DNA from: Streptomyces sp. NBC_01314
Lineage (GTDB): Bacteria; Actinomycetota; Actinomycetes; Streptomycetales; Streptomycetaceae
Reading direction: 5' to 3'
DNA: 64,000 nucleotides
Assembly: GCF_041435215.1 (NCBI RefSeq)
Contig: NZ_CP108394.1
Span: 4,650,001-4,714,000, forward strand
Made by a program: the position numbers and the translations under genes. The number at the start of each line of letters is the position of its first letter. Position 1 is the first letter of the stretch. Positions 25,983 to 35,718 of this stretch are shown piece by piece. The notes below the pieces were generated by a model. The model was given only the letters and a program-made list of their open reading frames with translations. It had not been told where the DNA came from and made no database searches.

Positions 25983-28769
25983 TTGTTACGGGGACTCGTC
26001 GGTCGGGAGCGGGAACGCCGGCTGATGGACGACCTGCTCGTGGCAGGTGGTGTGGGTGGGGCGGCGCTGTTGCTGTGGGGCGAACCCGGCATCGGAAAGA
26101 CCGCCCTGCTGGACTACGCGGCGGAGCGGGCGACGGCCGGAACGCCCGGCGCGGCAGCGGGGACGGTCCTGCGTGCCCGGGGCATCGAGACCGAGACCGT
26201 GCTCCCCTTCGCCACCCTCGGCGACCTACTGATGCCCTATTCATCCCTTTTCAGGGAACTCCCCGGCGTCCAGCGTTCGGCCCTGGAATCCTGCCTGGCC
26301 CTGAGTGGCGACCCGGCGGACCCGCCGGGCAATCCGTACGCCGCCTGCATGGGCGCCCTCAATGTCCTCGCGGCGCTGGGCGACGAGCACCCGGTCGTCG
26401 TCCTCGTCGACGACCTGCACTGGGTGGATCCCTCCTCCCAGCGTGTCCTCCTCTTCGTCGCCCGCCGCCTGTCGAGCGAGCGGGTCGCCCTGGCCCTCGG
26501 TTCCCGCGAGGACCACGGCGAGTCGGGGCCGCGCCGCTCCATCCCCGCCGTGCAGGTGGGCGGGTTGGCGCCGGAGGAGTGCGCCACGCTGCTGGACGGC
26601 CGCGTGACACCCGACGTACTCGCCGACCTCGTCCGCATCAGCGGCGGCAATCCGCTCGCCCTGCGGGAGATCGCGAGCGGGCTGACGGACGAACAGGCGT
26701 GTGGTGAGCGGCCGTTGCTGGACCCGCCGTCCCTCGGCAGTCATCTGGAGCGCGCCTGGGCGACCCGTATCGACGGCCTGCCGGACCCCGCCCGACGGGC
26801 GCTGGTCGTGCTGGCGGCCGGCCGTTCGACGGCGGCGGGCCCGCTGCGGAAGGCTCTGGAGGCGGCCGGTCTCTCCCTCGACGCGCTCTCCCCCGCCGAG
26901 GAGGACGGCCTGATCACGGCCACGGCGGACGGGCTGGACTTCCACCACCCGGTGCTGCGCGCACTGGTGCTGGGCCGCGCTCCCCTCGCACACCGGTACG
27001 CCGCGTTCCAGGCGCTGGCCGAGGTGACGACGGGCCCGCTGCACGCCTGGTACCGGGCGTCCGCGACCCCCGGACCCGACGAGGAGGCCGCGGCGGCGCT
27101 CGCCGAGGCCGCGCGGGAGGCCCGCCGCCGCAGCGCCTTCGGCGAGTCGGCCCTCGCCTGGCGCCGCGCCGCCGAACTCACCCCCGACCCCGCGCCCCGC
27201 GCCGACCGTCTCCACCACGCCGCCTCCGACGCCCTGCTCAGCGGCTCCCCGGCGGGCCCGCAGTGGTGCGAGGAGGCCCTGCGCATCACCCCCGACCCGG
27301 CCGTACGGGCCGCCATCCAGGGCCTGTTGGGCCGGATGTACACCTGGAAGGGCGAGACGGCGCAGGCGTACGGCCTCCTCGTGGACGCCGCCGACGCCGT
27401 ACGCGACACCGACCGCACCCGTGCCTGTCTGCTTCTCGCGGAGGCGACGGCCGCCGCGCGTCTCGACGGCCATGTCCCGGCGGCGGTACGTGTGGCCGAG
27501 GAGTCCCTCGCCCTCGCCTCCGAGTCCGGCCCCGAACGCTGGTACAGCCTCACCCTCCTCGGCGGCGCCCTCGTCATGTCCGGCCGTACGGCCGAGGGCC
27601 GCGAGATGCTGGAGGCCGCCGACCGCCACGGCACCGGCGGCGACCCCGTCCGCGACCAGCAGGTGTACGCGATCGCCGGGCAGGCCTGGAGTCGCGTGGA
27701 GGAGTTCGCCCGTGGGCGCCGGCTGCTCAACACGGCCGTGGAGTCGGCCCGGCGGCACAGCGCGGTGGGCGTGCTGGGCTTCACCCTCGCCGTACGGGGC
27801 GAGTTGGAGACCCGGATCGGCCAGTGGGCCTCCGCACGCGGCGACTTGACGGAGGCCCTGCGCTGGGCGGAGGAGCTGGGCCAGCTGACGTGCGTGAGTT
27901 ACGCGCTGTACTGCCTGGCCCGCCTCGAAGCCCTGCGCGGCGACCGCGTCGAGTGCGAGGAGCATGTGGCGCGGGCTCGGCGGGAGTGCGGGGCGTACGG
28001 GATCGGCTGCCAGGAGTTCCACATGACGGCGGTGCTCGGCCTGTCGGCGCTCGCCCACGGCGACCACGAGGCGGCGACCGACCAGCTGGAGCAAACGTTG
28101 TCACTGGCCTTGGAGCAGGGCATCGGCAACCCGGAGGTGGTCCCGTTCGCGGCCGACCTGGCCGAGGCGCACGTACGGGCGGGGAACGCCGCGCGGGCCA
28201 CCGAGGTGGTGTCCTGGCTGGAGGAACGGGCGCGGGAGACGGGCCTCGCGTCGGCGGAGGCGGCGGCGGCCCGGGTCCGGGGGTTGCTGGCGGGGACGCC
28301 GGAGGAGGCGGAGGCGTGTTTCGGGGAGGCGTCGAAGGCCCACCGACGCACGACGGGCCCCTTCGACTGGGCGCGGACGCAACTGTGCGAGGCGGAGGTG
28401 TTGCGACGCTACCGCCGCCCGGCGGCCGCGCGCGCACCGCTGGCCTCCGCCCTGGCCTGCTTCGAACGGCTCGGCGCGGTCCCCTGGGCCCGCCGCGCGG
28501 CGAGCGAACTGGCCGCGGCGGGGGGCGTGTCGAGCCCCGCCCGGTCGACCGCGGGCGGCATGGGCGGCGCCCTGAACCAGCTGACCCCCCAGGAGTTCCA
28601 GGTGTCCCGCGCCATCGCCCGCGGCCTCAACAACACGGAGGCGGCGGCATCGCTGTTCGTCTCCCGCAAGACGGTCGAGGCCCATCTCACCCGCGTCTAC
28701 CGGAAGTTGCACGTGCGGTCGCGGACGGACCTGACGCGGTTGCTCACGGCGGCGGATCTGGTGGACTGA
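25983..28769 (+). CDS. LuxR-family large ATP-binding (LAL) transcriptional regulator
   Basis: A 928-residue regulator. The N-terminal ATPase starts with L-V-G-R-E-R-E, Walker A is G-E-P-G-I-G-K-T (about 36-43) and Walker B is V-V-L-V-D-D-L-H-W-V-D. A long helical, TPR-like middle follows, and the last 65 residues form a LuxR HTH (L-T-P-Q-E-F-Q-V ... N-N-T-E-A-A-A-S-L-F-V-S-R-K-T-V-E-A-H-L). LAL proteins often control specialised-metabolism or sugar genes, but no target cluster is adjacent. The start is a TTG at 25983; no ATG/GTG fits the conserved N-terminus. Confidence 0.93.
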   Translation: MLRGLVGRERERRLMDDLLVAGGVGGAALLLWGEPGIGKTALLDYAAERATAGTPGAAAGTVLRARGIETETVLPFATLGDLLMPYSSLFRELPGVQRSALESCLALSGDPADPPGNPYAACMGALNVLAALGDEHPVVVLVDDLHWVDPSSQRVLLFVARRLSSERVALALGSREDHGESGPRRSIPAVQVGGLAPEECATLLDGRVTPDVLADLVRISGGNPLALREIASGLTDEQACGERPLLDPPSLGSHLERAWATRIDGLPDPARRALVVLAAGRSTAAGPLRKALEAAGLSLDALSPAEEDGLITATADGLDFHHPVLRALVLGRAPLAHRYAAFQALAEVTTGPLHAWYRASATPGPDEEAAAALAEAAREARRRSAFGESALAWRRAAELTPDPAPRADRLHHAASDALLSGSPAGPQWCEEALRITPDPAVRAAIQGLLGRMYTWKGETAQAYGLLVDAADAVRDTDRTRACLLLAEATAAARLDGHVPAAVRVAEESLALASESGPERWYSLTLLGGALVMSGRTAEGREMLEAADRHGTGGDPVRDQQVYAIAGQAWSRVEEFARGRRLLNTAVESARRHSAVGVLGFTLAVRGELETRIGQWASARGDLTEALRWAEELGQLTCVSYALYCLARLEALRGDRVECEEHVARARRECGAYGIGCQEFHMTAVLGLSALAHGDHEAATDQLEQTLSLALEQGIGNPEVVPFAADLAEAHVRAGNAARATEVVSWLEERARETGLASAEAAAARVRGLLAGTPEEAEACFGEASKAHRRTTGPFDWARTQLCEAEVLRRYRRPAAARAPLASALACFERLGAVPWARRAASELAAAGGVSSPARSTAGGMGGALNQLTPQEFQVSRAIARGLNNTEAAASLFVSRKTVEAHLTRVYRKLHVRSRTDLTRLLTAADLVD

Positions 28770-28883
28770 GGACGACGTGTCACCCGTCCCCCGGGTCCGC
28801 CTTCCTCGCGGGCTGGAACAGCCGTGGCCTGCCCGCTTGATCAGTCGCGGGCTCTCCACGAGAGCACTGGCGGGGACGGTGGC

Positions 28884-29375
28884 TCAGTGCCGTTCCTTGA
28901 AGTGCGTCGCCGCGAAGATTCCCGCGGCGGCGCAAGCGAGTGTCCCGGCGGCGACGAACAGCCCTCCGTCGTCGCCGGGCGGGACCAGGGGCATGTCCCA
29001 TCCCAGCAACCGCACGAACACCCACGCGTACGCCCACCCGGTCACCCCGAGGGCGGCGAACACCAGGGCGACCTTGCCGTTGGCGGAGGTGGACAGGGAG
29101 CGGATGTCGTCCAGCACCTGCCGTGCGCCCAGGGCTTCTCCCTCTTCCCGCTGCCTTTGCAGGTGCCTCTCGTGGAGGCCGAGGAACAGGAAGGCGACGA
29201 CGAACACGACCAGTGCGGTGGAAAAAAGGTGGACTGCGGTGCTGTCGTCCTGGTCGGTCGACGTGAGGGTCCGTGCGGCGGACCAGCTCCACAGCGCGGC
29301 GGCCAGGAGCGAGCCGGCCATGGAGAGCTTGCCCCACTTCGAGGACAGCAGTTGTGTCACGCGTCTTCGGATCAT
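28884..29375 (-). CDS. small multi-pass membrane protein
   Basis: The 163-residue product has four hydrophobic helices: about 17-36, 46-66, 98-122 and 133-155. A charged loop between helices 2 and 3 contains H-E-R-H-L-Q-R-Q-R-E-E-G-E. The family is not recognised. The ATG at 29375 is chosen because residues upstream in this frame are low-complexity Pro/Arg/Ser; the ribosome site is poor. Confidence 0.6.
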   Translation of the reverse strand: MIRRRVTQLLSSKWGKLSMAGSLLAAALWSWSAARTLTSTDQDDSTAVHLFSTALVVFVVAFLFLGLHERHLQRQREEGEALGARQVLDDIRSLSTSANGKVALVFAALGVTGWAYAWVFVRLLGWDMPLVPPGDDGGLFVAAGTLACAAAGIFAATHFKERH

Positions 29376-29535
29376 GCGACGACACGGTATCGGCCTTGTC
29401 TGAGCATGCGACGGGCTGTTGAGCGGGGAGTTCGTCGGTCCGTACAACCGAATCCGGCTGAGATGACTCTTCGAGGGAGGAGCCGGAGGACGGGTTGGCC
29501 GGGTCGGCGAAACGGGACGGGGCGGGTCGACGTTG

Positions 29536-30018
29536 ATGAGGAAGCGGGGCGTTCTGCTGTGCTGTGGCGGGTTGGTCCTCGGGGTCGCGGTCGGGGCGGC
29601 CGTGTGGTGGAACTGGTTCCGGGCGCCGTACGCGCTCGCCGACTCGCCCCGGATCGATGTGGCCGTGCGGGCCGCGAAGTCGGAGTATCCCGATGTCCGG
29701 GAGACCGCCGAGGACGTCGACACCGTCGTGCGGGCGTATGTGCAGCGGCTCAAGGCAGGTGACGTGGAGGGGCTCATGGAGCTGGCGGGGCCGGCGTACG
29801 ACGGGACCCGGGGCGCGGCCTACGAGCAGGTGCGGGAGTTCGGCGAGGGCGCCCGCGGGCATGTCGACGTCACCGTGCTGGAGGGGGTCGTGGACTACTT
29901 CAATCCCGTCCGGCTCACCTACGACAGGACCGACCAGCGGCAGGAGTTGCTGCTGGTCAAGGACGACGGGTTCTGGTGGGTCGCGCTGGGGGACGGTGAT
30001 CCGGCCGCCGGGCAGTAG
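29536..30018 (+). CDS. membrane-anchored hypothetical protein
   Basis: A 160-residue protein with an N-terminal membrane anchor (about 6-26, containing L-L-C-C-G-G-L-V-L-G) and an extracellular domain of about 130 residues. The domain resembles NTF2-like cones in layout (R-A-Y-V-Q-R-L-K-A-G-D-V-E-G-L-M-E-L-A-G ... W-W-V-A-L-G), but the match is loose. An in-frame TTG lies three bases upstream. No operon partner: the acyl-CoA ligase is convergent. Confidence 0.6.
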   Translation: MRKRGVLLCCGGLVLGVAVGAAVWWNWFRAPYALADSPRIDVAVRAAKSEYPDVRETAEDVDTVVRAYVQRLKAGDVEGLMELAGPAYDGTRGAAYEQVREFGEGARGHVDVTVLEGVVDYFNPVRLTYDRTDQRQELLLVKDDGFWWVALGDGDPAAGQ

Positions 30019-30060
30019 TCCACTTCCGCGTCACCACCCCGCGGTTCACCACCCCGCGGG

Positions 30061-32025
30061 TTACTTCTCGTACAGCCCCTCGATCTCCGTCGCGAAGGAC
30101 CGCTCCACGACCTCCCGCCGCAGCTTCATCGACGGGGTGAGGTGGCCCTGCTCCTCCGTGAAGCCGCCGGGGACGATCGTGAACCGGCGGATGGACTCGG
30201 GGCGGGAGACGAGGCGGTTGGCCTCGTCCACCGCGCGCTGCAGGACGGATCGCAGGTCCGGGTCCGTGGCGAGGTGTTCGAGGGGGGTGTTCTGCTTGGC
30301 GTTCATCAGGGCCCAGTGGGTGATGCCCTCGGGGTCCAGGGTCAGCAGGGCGGTGACGTAGGGGCGGCGATCGCCTATGACCATGGCGTGGGCGATCAGG
30401 GGGTGGGAGCGGAGCCAGTTCTCCAACGGGGCCGGGGCCACGTTCTTGCCGCTGTCCGTGACCAGGATCTCCTTCTTGCGGCCGGTGATCGTGAGGTAGC
30501 CCTCGTCGTCGAGCTGTCCGATGTCACCGGTGGCGAACCAGCCGTCGGGGCCCGCCGGGACGACTCCGCCGGCCTGGGGGTCCCAGTAGCCGCGGAAGAT
30601 CTGGCCGCCGTGGAGGAGGATCTCGCCGTCGGCGGCTATGCGGACCCGCGTGCCGGGCAGGGGCCGGCCGACGGTGCCCAGGCGGGGGCGGTTGGGCGGG
30701 GTGACGGTCACGGCCGCCGTCGTCTCCGTCATGCCGTAGCCCTCGAAGACGTCGATGCCCGCGCCCGCGTAGAAGGCGGCCAGGCGGCGGCCGAGGGGAC
30801 TGCCGCCGCAGATGACGTAACGGACCCGGCCGCCCAGCGCCTTGCGGATGCGGCGGTAGACCAGGGGGTCGTAGAACGTGCGGGCCGCCTTGAGCAGGGC
30901 GGAGGGGCCGGGGCCGGCGCCGTGCTGCTCGGCTTCCAGGGCCTCGCCGTAGCGGCGGGCCACGGCGGAGGCTCGGTCGTACGAGGACGCGCGGCCCATG
31001 CGTTCGGCGGAGGCGCGGGCCGTGTTGAAGACCTTCTCCATGACGTAGGGGATGACCAGGAGGAACGTCGGGCGGAAGGACTTGAGGTCGGCGAGGAGGT
31101 CCTCCGTGCGGAAGCTCGGCGAGTGGCCCAGGCGGACCCTCGCCCGCATACATCCGATCGCCACCATGCGGCCGAACACATGGGCGAGGGGCAGGAAGAG
31201 GAGGGTGGAGGCCTCCTCGTCCGTCTGCGCGCGGAAGATGGGGTAGAGGAGGTCGATGGCGTTGTCGACCTCGGCGCAGAAGTTGCCGTGGGTGAGGGCG
31301 CAGCCCTTGGGGCGGCCGGTCGTGCCCGAGGTGTAGATGAGGGTCGCCAGGGTGTCGGGGCCGAGCACCCCACGCCGTACGGCCACTTCCTGGTCCGACA
31401 CGTCCCGGCCCAGCTCAGCCAGCCGGTCCAGGTGGCCCTTCTCGAAGACCCACATGTGACGCAGGTCGGGGATGCGGTCGAGCTCGGGGCCGAGGGCGGC
31501 GGCCTGGCCCGCCGTCTCCACGGCCAGCGCCACCGCGCCCGAGTCCTGGAGGATCCAGCGGGTCTGGAAGACGGAGGAGGTCGGGTAGACGGGGACCGTC
31601 ACCAGGCCCGCCGCCCAGGCCGCGAAGTCCAGGAGCGTCCACTCGTACGTCGTCCGCGCCATGATCGCGATACGGTCGCCCGGCATCAGGCCCTCGGCGA
31701 TCAGGCCCTTCGCCAGCGCGAGCACCTCGGCGGCGAACTCGGTGGTGGTCACGTCCCGCCACCCGCCTTCACCCTCGCCCTTGTCCGCGTCCCTGTGCGC
31801 GTCGTCGCCCGCGTTCTTCTCCGCAGCCGTGGGCGTACCCCTGTGCTTGCGGCTGAGGACGACCGAGTCGGGTGCGTGGATCGCGTTGTCGAAGGGGATG
31901 TCCGCGAGCGAGCCGTAGGTCACGGGTGGGGCGAGCGCGGGGACGTACGCCTCTCGCACGGTGCCGTCCAGCCGCTTCAACTCGGGGTCCACCAGCACGG
32001 GTTCGGTGTGTTCGAGGCTGGACAC
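30061..32025 (-). CDS. long-chain fatty-acid-CoA ligase (AMP-forming)
   Basis: Adenylate-forming enzyme of 654 residues that activates fatty acids to acyl-CoA. The phosphate loop is Y-T-S-G-T-T-G-R-P-K-G, the adenine motif G-Y-G-M-T-E-T, the ribose Asp lies in W-F-A-T-G-D-I-G, and the hinge is G-R-K-K-E-I-L-V. The charged insert G-D-D-A-H-R-D-A-D-K-G-E-G-E-G near residue 80 is unusual. The GTG at 32025 has AGGAG seven bases upstream; 45 codons further upstream lack similarity. Divergent from a MaoC-type hydratase, which supports fatty-acid metabolism. Confidence 0.93.
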   Translation of the reverse strand: MSSLEHTEPVLVDPELKRLDGTVREAYVPALAPPVTYGSLADIPFDNAIHAPDSVVLSRKHRGTPTAAEKNAGDDAHRDADKGEGEGGWRDVTTTEFAAEVLALAKGLIAEGLMPGDRIAIMARTTYEWTLLDFAAWAAGLVTVPVYPTSSVFQTRWILQDSGAVALAVETAGQAAALGPELDRIPDLRHMWVFEKGHLDRLAELGRDVSDQEVAVRRGVLGPDTLATLIYTSGTTGRPKGCALTHGNFCAEVDNAIDLLYPIFRAQTDEEASTLLFLPLAHVFGRMVAIGCMRARVRLGHSPSFRTEDLLADLKSFRPTFLLVIPYVMEKVFNTARASAERMGRASSYDRASAVARRYGEALEAEQHGAGPGPSALLKAARTFYDPLVYRRIRKALGGRVRYVICGGSPLGRRLAAFYAGAGIDVFEGYGMTETTAAVTVTPPNRPRLGTVGRPLPGTRVRIAADGEILLHGGQIFRGYWDPQAGGVVPAGPDGWFATGDIGQLDDEGYLTITGRKKEILVTDSGKNVAPAPLENWLRSHPLIAHAMVIGDRRPYVTALLTLDPEGITHWALMNAKQNTPLEHLATDPDLRSVLQRAVDEANRLVSRPESIRRFTIVPGGFTEEQGHLTPSMKLRREVVERSFATEIEGLYEK

Positions 32026-32234
32026 GGGCGGCTCCTGGGCGTTCGGTGTGCCCGGATCGTACGGGATTGGTGTGTGAGGTACGTGTGAGTGTGGCGATGG
32101 TCCGGAGACGGAACCGGGCCGGGGCTGTGCAGTGTCGCTGACCGCCCGTGTACGGCTCACGCGCAGGTCAAGGGCCTACCAAGTTACCTGAGGGTCGCTC
32201 GTTTCCTGGGGCTCATGAAAGGACTGCCCGGCCC

Positions 32235-32247
32235 TTACCCTGGGTAA
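32235..32247. promoter_or_regulatory. palindromic operator between acyl-CoA ligase and MaoC gene
   Basis: TTACCC-T-GGGTAA is a perfect palindrome. A related AAGTTACCTGAGG lies at about 32178 and GGTAACCTGA overlaps the palindrome's right side. These look like sites for a TetR-type fatty-acid regulator; the TetR gene at 34978-35640 is the nearest candidate. Confidence 0.45.
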
Positions 32248-32319
32248 CCTGACTTTTGACCAAGAATGCGGATCCGGCGCGGGGAGCGGAGCCCGGCGCG
32301 AGGAAGGGAAGACCGTCCG

Positions 32320-33402
32320 ATGCGCCCGATGCACACCCTCACCCTCACCGACCGGCCCGCCCTCAGTCCCCTTCTCGCCCGGGGCGCCCTCCTCTCGCCG
32401 TGCAAGAGCCTCAAGCTCCCGCGCGTGGCCGCCCGGTACGCCGCCGACGCCGACACCGGCCGTGACTCCGGCGCGGCCTCCCGGTCCACGTCCCCCGGCC
32501 GGTTCGCCCGGCTCGTCCTCCCCGGCGTCCGGATCGACCTCGCCCGGCTCGCCGCGTACGAGCGCGTCTGCGGGTTCCCCACCGGGGAGGACGCCGTTCC
32601 GCTGACCTACCCGCACGTCCTCGGCTTTCCGCTCGCCATGCGGATCATGGCCGGCCGGGACTTCCCGCTGCCCCTCCTCGGGCTCGTGCACACGTCGATC
32701 GAGATCACCCGGCGACGCCGACTGCCCGCCACCGGGGAGTACGAGATCACCGTGTACGTCGACCAACTGGCGCCCCATCGGCGGGGCACCGAGGCGACGG
32801 TGGTGACCGAGGTACGGGACGGGGCCGAGGACGCGGGCGGGGTCGCCTGGGAGTCACGGAGCACGTATCTCGCCCGGCACCGGCGGAGCGAGGACTCTCG
32901 CGCACGGCGTGGCGAGGATGCGCACCCCGGCGGGGGTGAGGACCCGCACCCCGGCAGGAGTGAGGATGCGCGCGCCGGCGGGAGTGAGGATCCTCGCGCC
33001 GATGGGAGTGAGCGGACGCGGGAGGAGCGGAAGCCGTTGCCCGCCGTCGCCGAGTGGCGCTTGGCCGGGGATGTGGGGCGGCGGTACGGGGCGGTGTCCG
33101 GGGACCGCAATCCGATCCATCTGCATCCGTTCGGCGCCCGCCTGTTCGGTTTCCCCCGGGCGATCGCGCACGGCATGTGGACCGTGGCCCGCTGTCTCGC
33201 CGAGCACGGCACGCCCCCGGCGACCCTCGTCCGCGCGGAGTTCCGGGCCCCGGTACCGCTGCCGGGCGCGGTGACGTACGCGGCGGACGGCGAGGCGTGG
33301 GGCGGCTTCGAACTGCGGAGCGGCGACGCCCCCGGACCGGGCGGGGAACGGGTCCGCCCGAGGGTCCATGTGAAGGGCCACGTGTACCCGCTCGTTGCCT
33401 GA
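32320..33402 (+). CDS. double-hotdog MaoC-type enoyl hydratase
   Basis: A 360-residue hydratase. The C-terminal hotdog carries the hydratase-2 motif G-D-R-N-P-I-H-L-H with Asp and His, followed by P-R-A-I-A-H-G-M-W. The N-terminal hotdog lacks it. Between them is a repetitive hydrophilic linker (about residues 188-230) of S/G-E-D-x-x-P/A-G-G units, encoded by near-tandem repeats at about 32885-33015. The ATG at 32320 has AGGAAGGGA upstream; the frame is open to 32266. It likely acts on acyl-CoA or acyl-ACP with the divergent ligase. Confidence 0.85.
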   Translation: MRPMHTLTLTDRPALSPLLARGALLSPCKSLKLPRVAARYAADADTGRDSGAASRSTSPGRFARLVLPGVRIDLARLAAYERVCGFPTGEDAVPLTYPHVLGFPLAMRIMAGRDFPLPLLGLVHTSIEITRRRRLPATGEYEITVYVDQLAPHRRGTEATVVTEVRDGAEDAGGVAWESRSTYLARHRRSEDSRARRGEDAHPGGGEDPHPGRSEDARAGGSEDPRADGSERTREERKPLPAVAEWRLAGDVGRRYGAVSGDRNPIHLHPFGARLFGFPRAIAHGMWTVARCLAEHGTPPATLVRAEFRAPVPLPGAVTYAADGEAWGGFELRSGDAPGPGGERVRPRVHVKGHVYPLVA

Positions 33403-33650
33403 GCACACGTGAACATCATTCGAACTCTTCTCGACGCGCAGACGGCGGAGATCACCGGGTCTTTCGGTCAAGTCGCTTGCAAATCAAGGTAGTTGAGACG
33501 TGCGACGCAGCGGACGGACAGACTCCGCCCGGACTTCGCGACAAAACGCCCATCCGACACTCAGGAATTCTTCTTAATCTCTCCGCACCGCGCGAACATG
33601 CCGAACCGGGTCGCGCGCCGGACGCTTCACGCCAGGAAGGGCCCTGAGCC

Positions 33651-34949
33651 ATGCCTCCCAGACGCATCGCCGTACTCGCCGACTCGGACACCCGCTGGAA
33701 ATGGGGCGCGGCCGTGGCTCAGCAGCTCGCACCCGGGCACGCGCTCGACGCGTACTTCCTGAGCGGTCGGTCGACCCCGACCGAGCGGCAGCTCGCCGAG
33801 ATCGGGATCGTCCCCGACACCCGGCGCGAGGTGTCCGCCGCAGAGCTGGTCGACGACCAGGAGCTGGCCGCCGCCGACATCGTGGTGATGGCGCTGCTGG
33901 GCGGTACGGTCCTCACGCTCACGCACAGCCTGGGGCTGGCGTGGGACGGGCGGGAGCGGCGGCCCATCACCGTCACCGGGTACGTCGGTGTCGTCTACGA
34001 GAAGATGGTCGACGGGCTGATGACCCGTGCCGGCAGTGACGTCGTCCTCGCCAACTCGGCGTACGACGCGGGCCGCTTCCGGAAGGCGTTCACGAGCGTG
34101 GGCGTCGACCCGGACACGGTCGTGGAGTGCGCGCTGCCGTTCCTCGGGGGTGACCCGTATCTGCCGTCGGCCTCCGGGGAGCGGCCGTTCACACTGACGT
34201 TCGCCGTGCAGCCCTCCGTGCCGAAGGGGAAGGCGTCCCGGCTGGCGCTGCTCGAACGGGCCGCCGCACACGCCCGCCGGCACCCCGACCGTGAGGTGCT
34301 GGTCAAGCTGCGCAGCCTGCCCGGCGAGGCGACCACCCACGTCGAGGCAGACCCGTACCAGCTCCTCGTCGAGCAGCTGGCCGAGACCGCGCCGGCCAAC
34401 CTCCGGCTCGTCTACGGCAACATGGGCGAGGTTCTCGACCGTACCGACCTGCTGGTGACGGTCAGCTCCACGGCCGCGCTGGAGTCGATGCACCGGGGCA
34501 TCCCCACCGCGATCCTCACCGACTTCGGTGTCCGCGAGGCCCATGGCAACCACTATTTCCTCCACTCCGGCTGCCTCGCCTCCTGGGACGACATCGACGC
34601 GGGGGCGCTGCCGCAGCCCGACCCGGTCTGGTCGGCGGCCCAGGGCATCGGCAAGTCCGACCCGTACGCCGCCGCCCGCGCCCGCGTCGCCGCGCTCCGT
34701 GTCGCCGGGCCCCTGCCGCCGCTCCGCCCCTACTACACGCCCCAGCGCGCGAGCCTCTACCTCGGTGACCTCCTCCAGCGCCACGGCCTCGACGAGAAGG
34801 GCCGGCCCCTCTCTGCACCGCTCACCACGGGTGACGCGGGCCGTGTCAAGGCCGTGGTCCGCCGTGTGGCCCGTAGCGGGGCGAAGTCGCTGTACCGGGT
34901 GGGGCGGCAGCGGGTGGCGCCCACGTTGCGGAAGTGGGGGGCGGCGTAA
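33651..34949 (+). CDS. probable glycosyltransferase of the DUF6716 type
   Basis: A 432-residue cytoplasmic protein. R-R-I-A-V-L-A-D-S-D-T-R-W-K-W at the start and L-V-T-V-S-S-T-A-A-L-E-S-M-H-R-G-I-P-T-A near residue 275 resemble GT-B enzymes of the capsule/polysialyltransferase kind, where S-S-T-A binds the nucleotide sugar. I believe it belongs to the DUF6716 putative-glycosyltransferase family, from memory. AGGAAGGG lies ten bases before the ATG. The preceding gap 33403-33650 is relatively AT-rich and probably holds its promoter. Acceptor unknown. Confidence 0.65.
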   Translation: MPPRRIAVLADSDTRWKWGAAVAQQLAPGHALDAYFLSGRSTPTERQLAEIGIVPDTRREVSAAELVDDQELAAADIVVMALLGGTVLTLTHSLGLAWDGRERRPITVTGYVGVVYEKMVDGLMTRAGSDVVLANSAYDAGRFRKAFTSVGVDPDTVVECALPFLGGDPYLPSASGERPFTLTFAVQPSVPKGKASRLALLERAAAHARRHPDREVLVKLRSLPGEATTHVEADPYQLLVEQLAETAPANLRLVYGNMGEVLDRTDLLVTVSSTAALESMHRGIPTAILTDFGVREAHGNHYFLHSGCLASWDDIDAGALPQPDPVWSAAQGIGKSDPYAAARARVAALRVAGPLPPLRPYYTPQRASLYLGDLLQRHGLDEKGRPLSAPLTTGDAGRVKAVVRRVARSGAKSLYRVGRQRVAPTLRKWGAA

Positions 34950-34977
34950 CACACCACCCGCACCCGCCCCACAGCCG

Positions 34978-35640
34978 TCACTCCCCGGGCTCTTCAACGG
35001 GCGGCGGCGGTGTCCAGGGGCGCCCCTCCATCAGGTCTCCCAGCCCCGCCCACGCGAAGTTCATCAGGGTCGCGGCGGCCTGGCGGGCGGTGATGCCGGG
35101 GGTGGCGTTGGCCCAGGCGGCGAGGGCCTCGGCGGCGCCGACGAGGCCCTCGGCGAGACCGGCGACCTCGCGCTCGGGCAGCGACGGGTCGCGGCGGGCC
35201 TCCCGGGCGCCGGCCAGGATCAGCCCGGTCACGAACGCGACCATCTCCTCACGCATCGCCGCCACTTCGGCGGCGAACGGCTCGCCGTGCGTACGGGCCT
35301 GGAGGTGCAGCACGGCCCAGGCGTCCGGGTTGCGCCCGGTGTGTGTGAAGAACGCCCGCAGCCCTTCCCAGAGTTGGCGGTCGGCGGGCAGTTCGGGGTT
35401 CACGCCGGCGCGTACGGCGGTGGTCAGCGCCTTGGTCTCGCGGCGGATGCAGGCCGTGAAGAGGTCTTCCTTGGAGTTCAGGTACAGGTACACCAACGGC
35501 TTGGACACACCCGCCAGTTCGGCGATCTCGTCCATCGACGCGGCCCGGTAACCGCGCTGCCCGAACGTCCGCACCGCCGCGTCCAGCATCTGTTGTTCCC
35601 GCACCGCGCGGGGCATCCGTTTGCTCTTCACAGCACCCAT
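34978..35640 (-). CDS. TetR-family transcriptional regulator
   Basis: A 220-residue repressor with an N-terminal HTH (about 13-60) containing R-G-Y-R-A-A-S-M-D-E-I-A-E-L-A-G-V-S-K-P-L-V-Y-L-Y and a helical ligand domain. Convergent with the DUF6716 gene. The ligand is unknown; proximity to the acyl-CoA ligase/hydratase pair suggests fatty acyl-CoA. Confidence 0.88.
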   Translation of the reverse strand: MGAVKSKRMPRAVREQQMLDAAVRTFGQRGYRAASMDEIAELAGVSKPLVYLYLNSKEDLFTACIRRETKALTTAVRAGVNPELPADRQLWEGLRAFFTHTGRNPDAWAVLHLQARTHGEPFAAEVAAMREEMVAFVTGLILAGAREARRDPSLPEREVAGLAEGLVGAAEALAAWANATPGITARQAAATLMNFAWAGLGDLMEGRPWTPPPPVEEPGE

Positions 35641-35718
35641 ACGGGCAAGCGTACGGTTCGGACGGCGGGGACGGACCCACGCGTCGGGCGGGGTCTGCGT
35701 GCGGTGCTGCGTGCGGTG

